A stretch of DNA of 64,000 nt from Thioclava electrotropha (GTDB lineage Bacteria; Pseudomonadota; Alphaproteobacteria; Rhodobacterales; Rhodobacteraceae), in the NCBI RefSeq assembly GCF_002085925.2, contig NZ_CP053562.1:1778001-1842000 (forward strand). The letters run 5' to 3'. The position numbers were made by a program, and so were the translations under genes. Positions 1-7,446 of this stretch are shown in pieces; the stretch's first letter is position 1, and each line of letters starts with the position of its first letter. The notes beneath the pieces are model-generated. The model was not told the origin of the DNA. It worked only from the letters and a program-made list of their open reading frames with translations, and searched no databases.

Positions 1-900
1 CTGGCAGTCGCGCACGAGGTGGGTCAGAACCAATTCGCCGCGCGCCCCGGCCTCCAGCGGGATCGGCGCTTCGGTATCGGGGTCGATCAGCTCGGGATGC
101 AGCACGTCGGCGGCCATGAAATGCAGCTTCGTGTCATGCGGACATTCCGCCGCGAAGTTCGAGAAGACGTCCGAGACGCCGTAATTCGCGTTGCGCGGCT
201 CCATCCCCCAGGTCTCGCGCAGGCGGGCGCGGAAGGCGGGGTCGTCAAGGCCGGGCTCGCCGCCGAACAGACCCAGCTTGAGGCCCAGATCGCGCGGCGT
301 CAGTCCGGGGTGTTTCTCGGCGATGACCCGCTCGAGGACGGAAGGATAGGAGGGCGTGCAGGAAATCGCGGTGATGCCGACCTCGCGGATCGTCTGGATC
401 AGCAGCTCGGTCGAGCCGACGCCGAAGGGCACGACCAGCGCGCCCGTCGCCTCCAGCGTCATGTGATCGGTCAGCCCGCCCATCCACATCTGGTAATTGA
501 GGCAATGCACCACCGTATGCTCCGCCGTCAGCCCCGCAGAGCGGTGACAACGCCCGCCGACCTCCTGCGTCACCAACGCGTCGCGGGCCGACAGGGCGAG
601 GTTCATGGCCTGACCGGTGGTGCCCGACGTCCGATGCAGGCGGTTGGCGGTGCTGCGCGTGGCGGCGAAGTAGTCGCCGAAGGGCGGATGCTCGGCCTGC
701 GAGATCCGCAGTTGCGATTTGTCGGAGAGCGGCATTTCGGGCAGGTCGCGCAGGTCTTCGGGTGGCCTGCGCCCTTGCCAGAGCCTTTGGTAGAAGGCGG
801 AATGCGCGACGACATGGGCGCGCTGAGCCTGCCAGCGGCGTTCGATCTCGGGCTGCAGCTCCGCGCGGGAGAGGTTCTCGGCGCCGGGAATGGTGCTCAT
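1..900 (-). CDS. PaaK-type AMP-forming CoA ligase, C-terminal part outside the window
   Basis: The reading frame runs from an ATG at 900 off the left edge, so only the first 300 residues are present. The adenylate-forming P-loop TSGTTGQ lies at residues 91-97, and the surrounding sequence resembles the phenylacetate-CoA ligase branch rather than fatty acyl-CoA synthetases. These enzymes activate a carboxylic acid with ATP and then form the CoA thioester. The start overlaps the stop of the TetR gene (shared ATGA), so the two are co-transcribed and translationally coupled. The substrate cannot be read from the sequence; phenylacetate itself is not implied because no paa genes are visible. Confidence 0.85.
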   Translation of the reverse strand, partial: MSTIPGAENLSRAELQPEIERRWQAQRAHVVAHSAFYQRLWQGRRPPEDLRDLPEMPLSDKSQLRISQAEHPPFGDYFAATRSTANRLHRTSGTTGQAMNLALSARDALVTQEVGGRCHRSAGLTAEHTVVHCLNYQMWMGGLTDHMTLEATGALVVPFGVGSTELLIQTIREVGITAISCTPSYPSVLERVIAEKHPGLTPRDLGLKLGLFGGEPGLDDPAFRARLRETWGMEPRNANYGVSDVFSNFAAECPHDTKLHFMAADVLHPELIDPDTEAPIPLEAGARGELVLTHLVRDCQ

Positions 901-1574
901 GCCGTCATCCCCCGGTCCCAGAGCAGCGAAAGAGTCTCCAGCACCGCATCGCGGTCCTGCGATATCTCGATCAGGGCCGGGTCCTTCGCCAGAAGAAGGT
1001 TGGAGAGGTATTGATCGACCATGCCCCCCAGCGCATAGGCGCGGCGCAGCAATTCGTCGCGCGGGGGCGCCATCTTGCCCTCCTGCCGCTGCCTGCGTTC
1101 CACGGAGGCGACCACCGCCTCGATCCATTCCCGGTTCAGCGTCTGAAACGCCGCCTGCGCTTCGGGGAAGCCGTCGGTCGGGTGGATCAGGCTGCGCATC
1201 AACCCGCTATTTCGCTCGAACAGACGGAGATAGGCGCGGGTCGCCGCGCGCGGCGCATCATGGCCCTCGCGTTCGCTCGCCGCCCTCATCGCCAGTTGAA
1301 GGAAGGCCACGAACCCCCGAAGCAGGCTGTCGAGCAGGGCGTTGCGATCCTTGAAGTAGAGGTAAAACGTGCCGTTCGAGACGCCGGCTGCCTTGCAGAT
1401 CTCCGCGACGGTGAGGCCCTGCGGCCCGCCGTCTTGCAAAACCTTGCAGGCGGCGATCTGAAGCTGGGCTCGGGTGCGCTCTCCCTTCGGGCGTCCGGCG
1501 CTGGTCGTGGCAAGATGCTCCGGGAAAGAGAACACGGCGGCGTCCTGCGACGCATTTGCGAGGGTGGAGGTCAC
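897..1574 (-). CDS. TetR/AcrR-family transcriptional regulator
   Basis: A 225-residue protein with an N-terminal TetR helix-turn-helix at roughly residues 25-72; the recognition part reads AAGVSNGTFYLYFKDR. The C-terminal ligand domain is variable, so the inducer is unknown. The start is a GTG at 1574, the best in-frame choice. A perfect 16-bp palindrome lies 19 bp upstream (1593-1608), where an autorepressor would bind. The gene overlaps the downstream CoA ligase by 4 bp, so it probably controls that ligase together with itself. Confidence 0.88.
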   Translation of the reverse strand: MTSTLANASQDAAVFSFPEHLATTSAGRPKGERTRAQLQIAACKVLQDGGPQGLTVAEICKAAGVSNGTFYLYFKDRNALLDSLLRGFVAFLQLAMRAASEREGHDAPRAATRAYLRLFERNSGLMRSLIHPTDGFPEAQAAFQTLNREWIEAVVASVERRQRQEGKMAPPRDELLRRAYALGGMVDQYLSNLLLAKDPALIEISQDRDAVLETLSLLWDRGMTA

Positions 1575-1592
1575 GTTCCGGCTCCAAAAATG

Positions 1593-1608
1593 AAACTGAC
1601 GTCAGTTT
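1593..1608. promoter_or_regulatory. Perfect 16-bp palindrome, probable operator of the adjacent TetR
   Basis: AAACTGACGTCAGTTT is fully self-complementary and lies 19 bp before the GTG start of the TetR gene, in the only gap of that unit. Length and position fit a TetR-family operator. Binding by this regulator is inferred. Confidence 0.6.
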
Positions 1609-1672
1609 TATATTTAGGGAAAGCAAACCCGTCAACGCTGACGTGACTCTGCGTTTCGTCGGGGCAATGCGC

Positions 1673-2662
1673 TCAGGTCGTGGAAGGTGCCAGATAGACC
1701 TCGCCCGGGGCGAAGGGGAGGAAGCGCTCCGCCGCGATCCCGGACGCCGCAAGGCTGCGCCCCAGCAGGGCGGGCGGCTCTTCGCGCGGCTCGTCGGTCA
1801 GCTGGAACGTCCCCCAATGACAGCCAAGCGCCTGCGTGGGGCCGATATCGGTGAAGATGCGCACGGCCTCTTCGGGCGCCACATGCTGGGGCTGCATGAA
1901 CCAGCGCGGCTCATAGGCCCCGATCGGGATCACCGCGATGTCCGGCGCGCCGTGCCGGGCGCGGATATCGCGAAAGAGCGCCCCGTCGCCATAGCCGGTA
2001 TCGCCCGCGAACCAGATCCGGCTCTGCGGCGTGTCGATCCAGAACCCGCTCCAGAGCGCCATGCGGCGATCCCCGAGACCGCGCGCCGACCAGTGGTTCG
2101 CAGGCGTCAGCGTGACCGAGACCTCGGAAGTCAGCGCGATGCGGTCGTGCCAATCCCCGGTCTCGATCTGCGCCCCGCGGACCGCCCGTCGCACCGTCGC
2201 ATCCGTGCCCAGCGGCATAATCATCTTCGGGCGGTGGCGCGCATGCAGCTTGCGCAAAGTGACGGTGTCGAGATGGTCGTAATGGTTATGGCTGATCAGA
2301 ACCGCGTCGATCGGCGGGAGAGTGTCGAAGGCGACACCGGGCGCGGTGACGCGCCGGGGCCCGGCAAAGCGCAGCGGGCTCGCGCGCTCCGACCAGACCG
2401 GATCGGTCAGCAGGTTTAGCCCCGCGACCTGAATGAGCACCGAGGCATGGCCGACCATGGTCAGCCGTGCGTCCTCGCTGCGCTCGGGCGGCACGCTCGG
2501 CGCGACAGGGACATGCTTGGGCCAGCGCGCCCGCTGCCCCTCGCGGTGCCATTTGAGAATATCGCGAAAGGAGCGATCGGTAGAGGGCTGGCCATGCGGG
2601 TGAAACCGCTCGCCGTCGAAATGGTCCGTGACCGGGCCGGAATAGTAGCGGTTACGTGCCAT
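1673..2662 (-). CDS. Metallo-beta-lactamase-fold hydrolase, NAPE-PLD/UlaG-like
   Basis: A 329-residue protein with the metal-binding motif HNHYDH at residues 125-130, the preceding GHASVLIQ strand at about 71-78, and a later GDTGY motif that carries a bridging-metal ligand. Sequence style and length match the N-acyl-phosphatidylethanolamine phospholipase D-like branch, whose bacterial substrates are mostly unknown. There is no signal peptide, so it is probably cytoplasmic. The ATG at 2662 has an AGGCAGG-type ribosome site. It lies on the same strand as the neighbouring deacetylase-family gene with 66 bp between them, so the two may be co-transcribed. Confidence 0.82.
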   Translation of the reverse strand: MARNRYYSGPVTDHFDGERFHPHGQPSTDRSFRDILKWHREGQRARWPKHVPVAPSVPPERSEDARLTMVGHASVLIQVAGLNLLTDPVWSERASPLRFAGPRRVTAPGVAFDTLPPIDAVLISHNHYDHLDTVTLRKLHARHRPKMIMPLGTDATVRRAVRGAQIETGDWHDRIALTSEVSVTLTPANHWSARGLGDRRMALWSGFWIDTPQSRIWFAGDTGYGDGALFRDIRARHGAPDIAVIPIGAYEPRWFMQPQHVAPEEAVRIFTDIGPTQALGCHWGTFQLTDEPREEPPALLGRSLAASGIAAERFLPFAPGEVYLAPSTT

Positions 2663-2728
2663 CTCGTGCCTGCCTTTATCTTTCGGGGAAGGTTAGCGGA
2701 CCGGACCCGGCCTGTCGCGTCTCGGATA

Positions 2729-3652
2729 TCAGCGCGCCAAGGCCTCGAGATGGGCCGCAGCCCCTTCCGCGAGCGCGGTCGGGTTATAGCCGCCCTCCAG
2801 ACAGGAGACGATACGCCCCTCGCAACAGCGGCGCGCGACGCCCCGGATCGCATTGGTCAGCCACCAGTAATCGCCCGCGGTCCAGAGAAGCCCGGAGATA
2901 TCGTCCTCGCGATGCGCGTCGAACCCGGCGGAGACGATGATCAGCTCCGGCTTGAAGGCCTCGAGCCGCGCTAGCCCGTCTTCCCAGGCCACCTTCATCT
3001 CGGAGGCGCCGCTTCCACTGGCCAGCGGCAGGTTGAGCACGTTGTCATGCGCCCCGGTCTCCGAGCGCGCCCCTGTGCCCGGCCAGAGCGACTTGGGCTC
3101 CTGATGCGATGAGATGAACAGGCTGCGCGGCTCGTCCCAGAGGATATCCTGCGTGCCATTGCCGTGATGCACGTCGAAATCGAGCACCGCAACACGCGAC
3201 AGGCCATGCCGTTCGAGCGCATGAAGCGCCGCAAGCCCGGTATTGCCATAGATGCAGAACCCCATCGCCCGCGTGCGCGTCGCATGGTGCCCCGGCGGGC
3301 GGGTCGCGACGAAGACGCGCTTGGCCTCGCCCGAGAGGACAAGATCGACCGCCTGCAAGGCACCGCCTGCGCCCAGACGGCTTGCACGGCGCGACCCGGG
3401 CGAGACATGGGTGTCCGAGTCGAGATCGGCATGCTCTTGCCGCGCGAAGACCTCTTCGAGCGCTTCGAGATAGGCCGGATCATGGCCCAGCAGGAGGTCC
3501 TCGTCACTGGCCTCGCGTGCCTCGATGACGGGCAGCTCCATCTCGTCGATCAGTCCGCGCACCGTCTCCAGCCGCCACGGACGCTCGCGATGATGAGGCC
3601 CGGTATCGTGACCGAGGCAATCCTCGTGGGTGATCGTGACGAAACTGCTCAT
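2729..3652 (-). CDS. Histone deacetylase-family (acetylpolyamine amidohydrolase-like) protein
   Basis: A 307-residue zinc-dependent deacetylase of the class II HDAC/AcuC/AphA superfamily. Visible signatures are RPPGHHA with the catalytic His pair at 122-123, DFDVHHGNGTQ at 158-168 carrying zinc ligands D160 and H162, SAGFDAHR with the third ligand D245, and LEGGY near the C-terminus. Bacterial members remove acetyl groups from proteins or polyamines; which applies here cannot be told. GGAGA precedes the ATG at 3652 at good spacing. No acetyltransferase or acetyl-CoA synthetase gene is adjacent. Confidence 0.88.
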   Translation of the reverse strand: MSSFVTITHEDCLGHDTGPHHRERPWRLETVRGLIDEMELPVIEAREASDEDLLLGHDPAYLEALEEVFARQEHADLDSDTHVSPGSRRASRLGAGGALQAVDLVLSGEAKRVFVATRPPGHHATRTRAMGFCIYGNTGLAALHALERHGLSRVAVLDFDVHHGNGTQDILWDEPRSLFISSHQEPKSLWPGTGARSETGAHDNVLNLPLASGSGASEMKVAWEDGLARLEAFKPELIIVSAGFDAHREDDISGLLWTAGDYWWLTNAIRGVARRCCEGRIVSCLEGGYNPTALAEGAAAHLEALAR

Positions 3653-3840
3653 GAAGGTCTCCAGAGAAGGGGCGTATCGGGGCTATAGGCGCGAGTCGGA
3701 CCCCGCCGCACCGTTGCGAGAACGGTGCTGCCCGTTGCGAAGCTGCGTCAGCCTTGGGGAAATGACAAGCACCCCCGGCGGAGGAAACACGCGTCCGCCG
3801 TGACTTTGAAGGGACGTCGCCTAAACGCGGCGCATTGCTG

Positions 3841-4146
3841 TCAGCAGGGCGGCCCGATCAGAAACACGGGCGGCAGTTCGCGCGCGCGGCGCTCTGCCAG
3901 CCGTTGTTTTGCGGTGGCCAGCTTGACCTGCGTGACCTCAAAGCGCACCAGCGCCCGGCTGCGCGCGTCATAGAGCCGCCGTATCGGTGAACCCGGATTT
4001 CCGATCATTCCCGGACGGCGGTCTGCACTCGGCGGAAACCAGTCGTTCAAGGCGACAAGCGCGTCTCGCCACGCTCTGTCCGCCTCGATGTAACGCTCGA
4101 ACGCAAGACGCAAGGCGCGGCGGCGCGTCGTGAGTTCCGGTCGCAT
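3841..4146 (-). CDS. Small conserved-looking hypothetical protein, 101 residues
   Basis: The ATG at 4146 is chosen over an in-frame upstream ATG at 4182 because GGAGGAG sits just before it. The product is basic and Arg-rich with long amphipathic stretches that suggest a mostly helical soluble protein. No signal peptide, membrane segment or known motif is visible. The gap before it in the transcription direction is short and holds the acyl-CoA synthetase promoter region. A perfect 7-bp inverted repeat (CACCGTT, 5-nt loop, AACGGTG, 3709-3727) lies just downstream. I do not recognise the family. Confidence 0.5.
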   Translation of the reverse strand: MRPELTTRRRALRLAFERYIEADRAWRDALVALNDWFPPSADRRPGMIGNPGSPIRRLYDARSRALVRFEVTQVKLATAKQRLAERRARELPPVFLIGPPC

Positions 4147-4300
4147 TTTCTCTCCTCCCCCAGAAGATTCGACATCTTCCAATTATAGCAGAAACGCGGC
4201 GAGTCGTCAGGTTTTGCTGGGCTCCGCGGCGATCACCGTCTCGAACACGGTTTCGCGAGCAGGGCAGGAATTCCTTGTCTTGACGCTTTAGGGTTGCATT

Positions 4301-4320
4301 AAATGAACCATCGTTCATTT
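4301..4320. promoter_or_regulatory. Inverted-repeat operator upstream of the acyl-CoA synthetase
   Basis: AAATGAAC-CATC-GTTCATTT is a perfect 8-bp inverted repeat around a 4-bp spacer, 68 bp before the acyl-CoA synthetase start. A TTGACG hexamer at 4280-4285 could be the -35 element, which would put the repeat over the -10 region. The form fits TetR-type fatty-acid regulators. It differs from the palindrome at 1593, so the same repressor is unlikely. Confidence 0.6.
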
Positions 4321-4388
4321 AATATGAACGCCCCCATGGAGGATCGTTGGCCCGATGTGCCGGCGATGGGGTGTCAGAGGAGGAAATC

Positions 4389-6122
4389 ATGCATAGCGAG
4401 ACGAACCCGCACCCTGAACTCGGTGTGGCCCCGAAACGCGGTCTGGCCCATGTCGCAGGACCGACCGATACCCCGCTGATCGAGGATACGATCCCGGCCG
4501 TGCTGAAGCGCACCGCCGCGCGTTGGCCCGATCGCGAGGCTGCCATCTTCACCTCGGAAGGCATCCGCTGGACCTGGGCGGAATTCGCGGCACGGGTCGA
4601 TCGGCTCGCCTCGGGTCTGCTTGCGCTCGGTCTTCGCCATGGCGACCGGCTCGGCATCTGGTCACCCAACCGCTCGGAATGGCTGCTGACGCAATTCGCG
4701 ACGGCGCGGATCGGGGTGATCCTCGTGAACATCAACCCGGCCTATCGTCTGCACGAGCTGGAATTCGCGCTGCGCAAGACCGGCTGCCGGGGGCTGGTGC
4801 TGGCGGAGACCTTCAAGAGTTCGGACTACCTGTCGATGGTTCAGCGCCTGCTGCCGGAACTTGCGAAAAGTGAGCCCGGCCAGCTCGAGACGCGCAAACT
4901 GCCCGACCTGCGCGACATCATCACGATTGGCGAGACCCAGCATCCCGGATGTCATCGCTTCTCGGATGTGGAGGCGCTGGGCGAGGCGCAGGACCGGGCC
5001 GCGCTCGATCCGATCACCGCTCGGCTCGACCCGAATGAGCCGATCAACATCCAGTTCACCTCCGGCACGACCGGGTCGCCGAAAGGCGCGACGCTGACCC
5101 ATCGCAACATCGTCAACAACGCGCATTTCGTGACCCACGCGATGCTGGCGACCGAACAGGACCGCGTCTGCATTCCGGTGCCGTTCTATCACTGCTTCGG
5201 CATGGTGATGGGCACGCTGGGCTGCGTCACCAAAGGCGCGACCATCGTCGTCCCCAGCGAGGGCTTCGATCCCCAGAGTGTGCTGGAATGCGTCGCCGCC
5301 GAGCGCTGCACCGCGCTTTACGGCGTGCCGACCATGTTCGTTGCGATCCTGGAGCATCCCGATTTTGCGAACCACGATCTGTCCTCGTTGCGCACCGGCA
5401 TCATGGCGGGCGCGCCCTGTCCGATCGAGGTGATGAAGCAGGTGCAGTCGAAGATGCACATGTCCGAGGTGACCATCGCCTACGGCATGACCGAAACCGC
5501 GCCGGTCTCCTTCCAGTCGGCCACCGATACGCCCTTGGAGAAACGTGTCTCCTCGGTGGGGCTGGTGCAGCCGCATCTCGAGGTGAAGATCGTGCGCGAG
5601 GATGGCTCGCTTGCCAATGTGGGCGAGCAGGGCGAACTGCTGACGCGCGGCTACTCGGTCATGTGCGGCTATTGGGGCGAGCCCGAGCGCACGGATGAGG
5701 CGCTCGATGCCGACGGCTGGATGCATACGGGCGATCTCGCCCGGATCGACAGCGAAGGCTATTGCAACATCACGGGTCGGGTGAAGGACATGATCGTACG
5801 CGGCGGCGAGAACGTCTATCCGCGCGAGGTCGAGGAATTCCTCTACACCCATCCCGATATCAGTCAGGCGCAGGTCTTCGGGATACCGGATCACAAGTTC
5901 GGCGAGATCGTCGCCGCATGGATCGTGCCGCGCAACGGGGCCGAGTTGACCGAAGATGCTATCCGCGCGTTCTGCCGCGACGAGATTGCGCATTTCAAGG
6001 TTCCGGCGGTGATCCGGTTCAAGGATAGCCTGCCGCTGACGGTCTCGGGCAAGCCGCAGAAATTCGTCATGCGCGATGCGATGATCGAGGAGCTGGAACT
6101 GGAGGTCGAGGCGACTGCCTGA
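4389..6122 (+). CDS. AMP-binding acyl-CoA synthetase (ACSF2/FadD-like)
   Basis: A 577-residue adenylate-forming ligase. The P-loop TSGTTGSPKG is at residues 224-233, followed by YGMTETAP, the hinge region GRVKDMIVRGGENVYP, and the C-terminal catalytic lysine in SGKPQK. Length and sequence resemble medium/long-chain acyl-CoA ligases, which make acyl-CoA from fatty acid, ATP and CoA for beta-oxidation. GGAGGAAATC just before the ATG at 4389 fixes this start over one 42 bp upstream. It stands alone, with a palindromic operator in front and a strong terminator behind, so it is probably a separately regulated single gene. Confidence 0.9.
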   Translation: MHSETNPHPELGVAPKRGLAHVAGPTDTPLIEDTIPAVLKRTAARWPDREAAIFTSEGIRWTWAEFAARVDRLASGLLALGLRHGDRLGIWSPNRSEWLLTQFATARIGVILVNINPAYRLHELEFALRKTGCRGLVLAETFKSSDYLSMVQRLLPELAKSEPGQLETRKLPDLRDIITIGETQHPGCHRFSDVEALGEAQDRAALDPITARLDPNEPINIQFTSGTTGSPKGATLTHRNIVNNAHFVTHAMLATEQDRVCIPVPFYHCFGMVMGTLGCVTKGATIVVPSEGFDPQSVLECVAAERCTALYGVPTMFVAILEHPDFANHDLSSLRTGIMAGAPCPIEVMKQVQSKMHMSEVTIAYGMTETAPVSFQSATDTPLEKRVSSVGLVQPHLEVKIVREDGSLANVGEQGELLTRGYSVMCGYWGEPERTDEALDADGWMHTGDLARIDSEGYCNITGRVKDMIVRGGENVYPREVEEFLYTHPDISQAQVFGIPDHKFGEIVAAWIVPRNGAELTEDAIRAFCRDEIAHFKVPAVIRFKDSLPLTVSGKPQKFVMRDAMIEELELEVEATA

Positions 6123-6138
6123 GACGTCTCAAGCTTTA

Positions 6139-6167
6139 AGCGCCGCGCGGGTTACCCGCGCGGCGCT
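6139..6167. terminator. Bidirectional hairpin terminator
   Basis: A perfect 12-bp GC-rich stem (6140-6151 with 6155-6166) around a TTA loop, extended by an A-T pair. It lies between the convergent acyl-CoA synthetase and MFS genes. There is no long T-tract, but stem strength and position support termination in both directions. Confidence 0.75.
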
Positions 6168-6174
6168 CTCTGCG

Positions 6175-7419
6175 TCAGGCTGCGTCCTTGGGTTTATGCG
6201 TGCCATTGAACCGCGAGCGCAGCGGAAGCAGGCTCAGCGCCGCCGTCGTCGCAAAACCTGCGCCCGCCAGGAAGGTCCATTGCGCGCCGCCGATTTCCCA
6301 GAGCGCCCCGGCAAGCACGCTGGCAATCAGCAGCCCCACGCCGGTCACGAGGTTGAACATGCCGAAGGCGGTGCCGCGCAGCTCTGCCGGGACCGCCTCG
6401 GCCACAAGCGCGGCCAGCAGTCCCTGGGTGAAGCCCATATGCATCCCCCAGAGCAGCACGCCGACTGCAAGCCCGCCGACCCCGCCGACCAGCGCTAGCG
6501 TCAGGTCCGCCGCGATCAACAGCCCCAGCCCGACCAGCAGCAGCCCGACGCGACCGACCCTGTCGGACAACGCCCCCACCGGATAGGCGATCAGCGCATA
6601 GACCGCGTTCATGCCCACCAGAACCAGCGGCACCAGCATCACCGGGATGCCGTCGTCATTGGCGCGCAGGATCAGGAAGGCCTCGCTGAACCGGGCGAGG
6701 GTGAACAGCGTCGCGACCACCACGACCCACCAGAACATAGGGCCCAGGAGCTTGAGTTCCGAACGGGCGAGCGGGTTGCGCACGCGGCGTTGCGTGCCGG
6801 GGTGGGCGGGCTCTTTCACCACGAACAAGATCAGCCCGAGCGACAGGAAGGCCGGGATCACCGCGACCCAGAAGACCGAGCGGAAATCGTCCGAGAACAG
6901 CCACATCAGCCCGATCGCGGCGAGCGGCCCGAGAAAGGCGCCGACCGTGTCGAGCGATTGCCGCAACCCGAAGGCCGCACCGCGCATCTTGCCCGGCGCG
7001 AGGTCGGCGATCAGCGCGTCGCGCGGCGCGCCGCGGATGCCTTTGCCCACCCGGTCGATGAAGCGCGCGGCCACCAGCCAGTCGAATGTCGGCGCGAGCG
7101 GGAAGATCGGTTTCGTCACGGCCGCCAGCCCATAGCCGAGCGCGGCCAGCTCCTTGCGCCGCCCGATCCGGTCCGACAGCGCGCCCGAGAAGACCTTGGT
7201 GATTGCGGCGGTGGCCTCGGCGATCCCTTCGATCACGCCCACCGCCAGCGCCGTCGCCCCAAGCCCGGTCATCAGATAGACCGGCAGTAGCGCGTGGATC
7301 ATCTCGGAGGAGATATCCATGAAGAGCGACACGAACCCCAGCGCCCAGATGCCCACCGGCAATCCGCGTCCAAACTTGCCCGCTGGCGTGTCCTGTGCCT
7401 CTTGCGCGTCGTCCGTCAT
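6175..7419 (-). CDS. MFS transporter
   Basis: A 414-residue polytopic membrane protein with about 12 hydrophobic segments. The loop 2-3 signature GALSDRIGRR at about residues 79-88 and its repeat GALSDRVGR in the second half define the major facilitator fold. The substrate is unknown. AGGAGG precedes the ATG at 7419. It begins 27 bp after the proton-ATPase stop, so it is probably the third gene of that leftward unit. Confidence 0.85.
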   Translation of the reverse strand: MTDDAQEAQDTPAGKFGRGLPVGIWALGFVSLFMDISSEMIHALLPVYLMTGLGATALAVGVIEGIAEATAAITKVFSGALSDRIGRRKELAALGYGLAAVTKPIFPLAPTFDWLVAARFIDRVGKGIRGAPRDALIADLAPGKMRGAAFGLRQSLDTVGAFLGPLAAIGLMWLFSDDFRSVFWVAVIPAFLSLGLILFVVKEPAHPGTQRRVRNPLARSELKLLGPMFWWVVVVATLFTLARFSEAFLILRANDDGIPVMLVPLVLVGMNAVYALIAYPVGALSDRVGRVGLLLVGLGLLIAADLTLALVGGVGGLAVGVLLWGMHMGFTQGLLAALVAEAVPAELRGTAFGMFNLVTGVGLLIASVLAGALWEIGGAQWTFLAGAGFATTAALSLLPLRSRFNGTHKPKDAA

Positions 7420-7446
7420 GTGCCTCCTGCGCGCGCCGTGGTGGGC

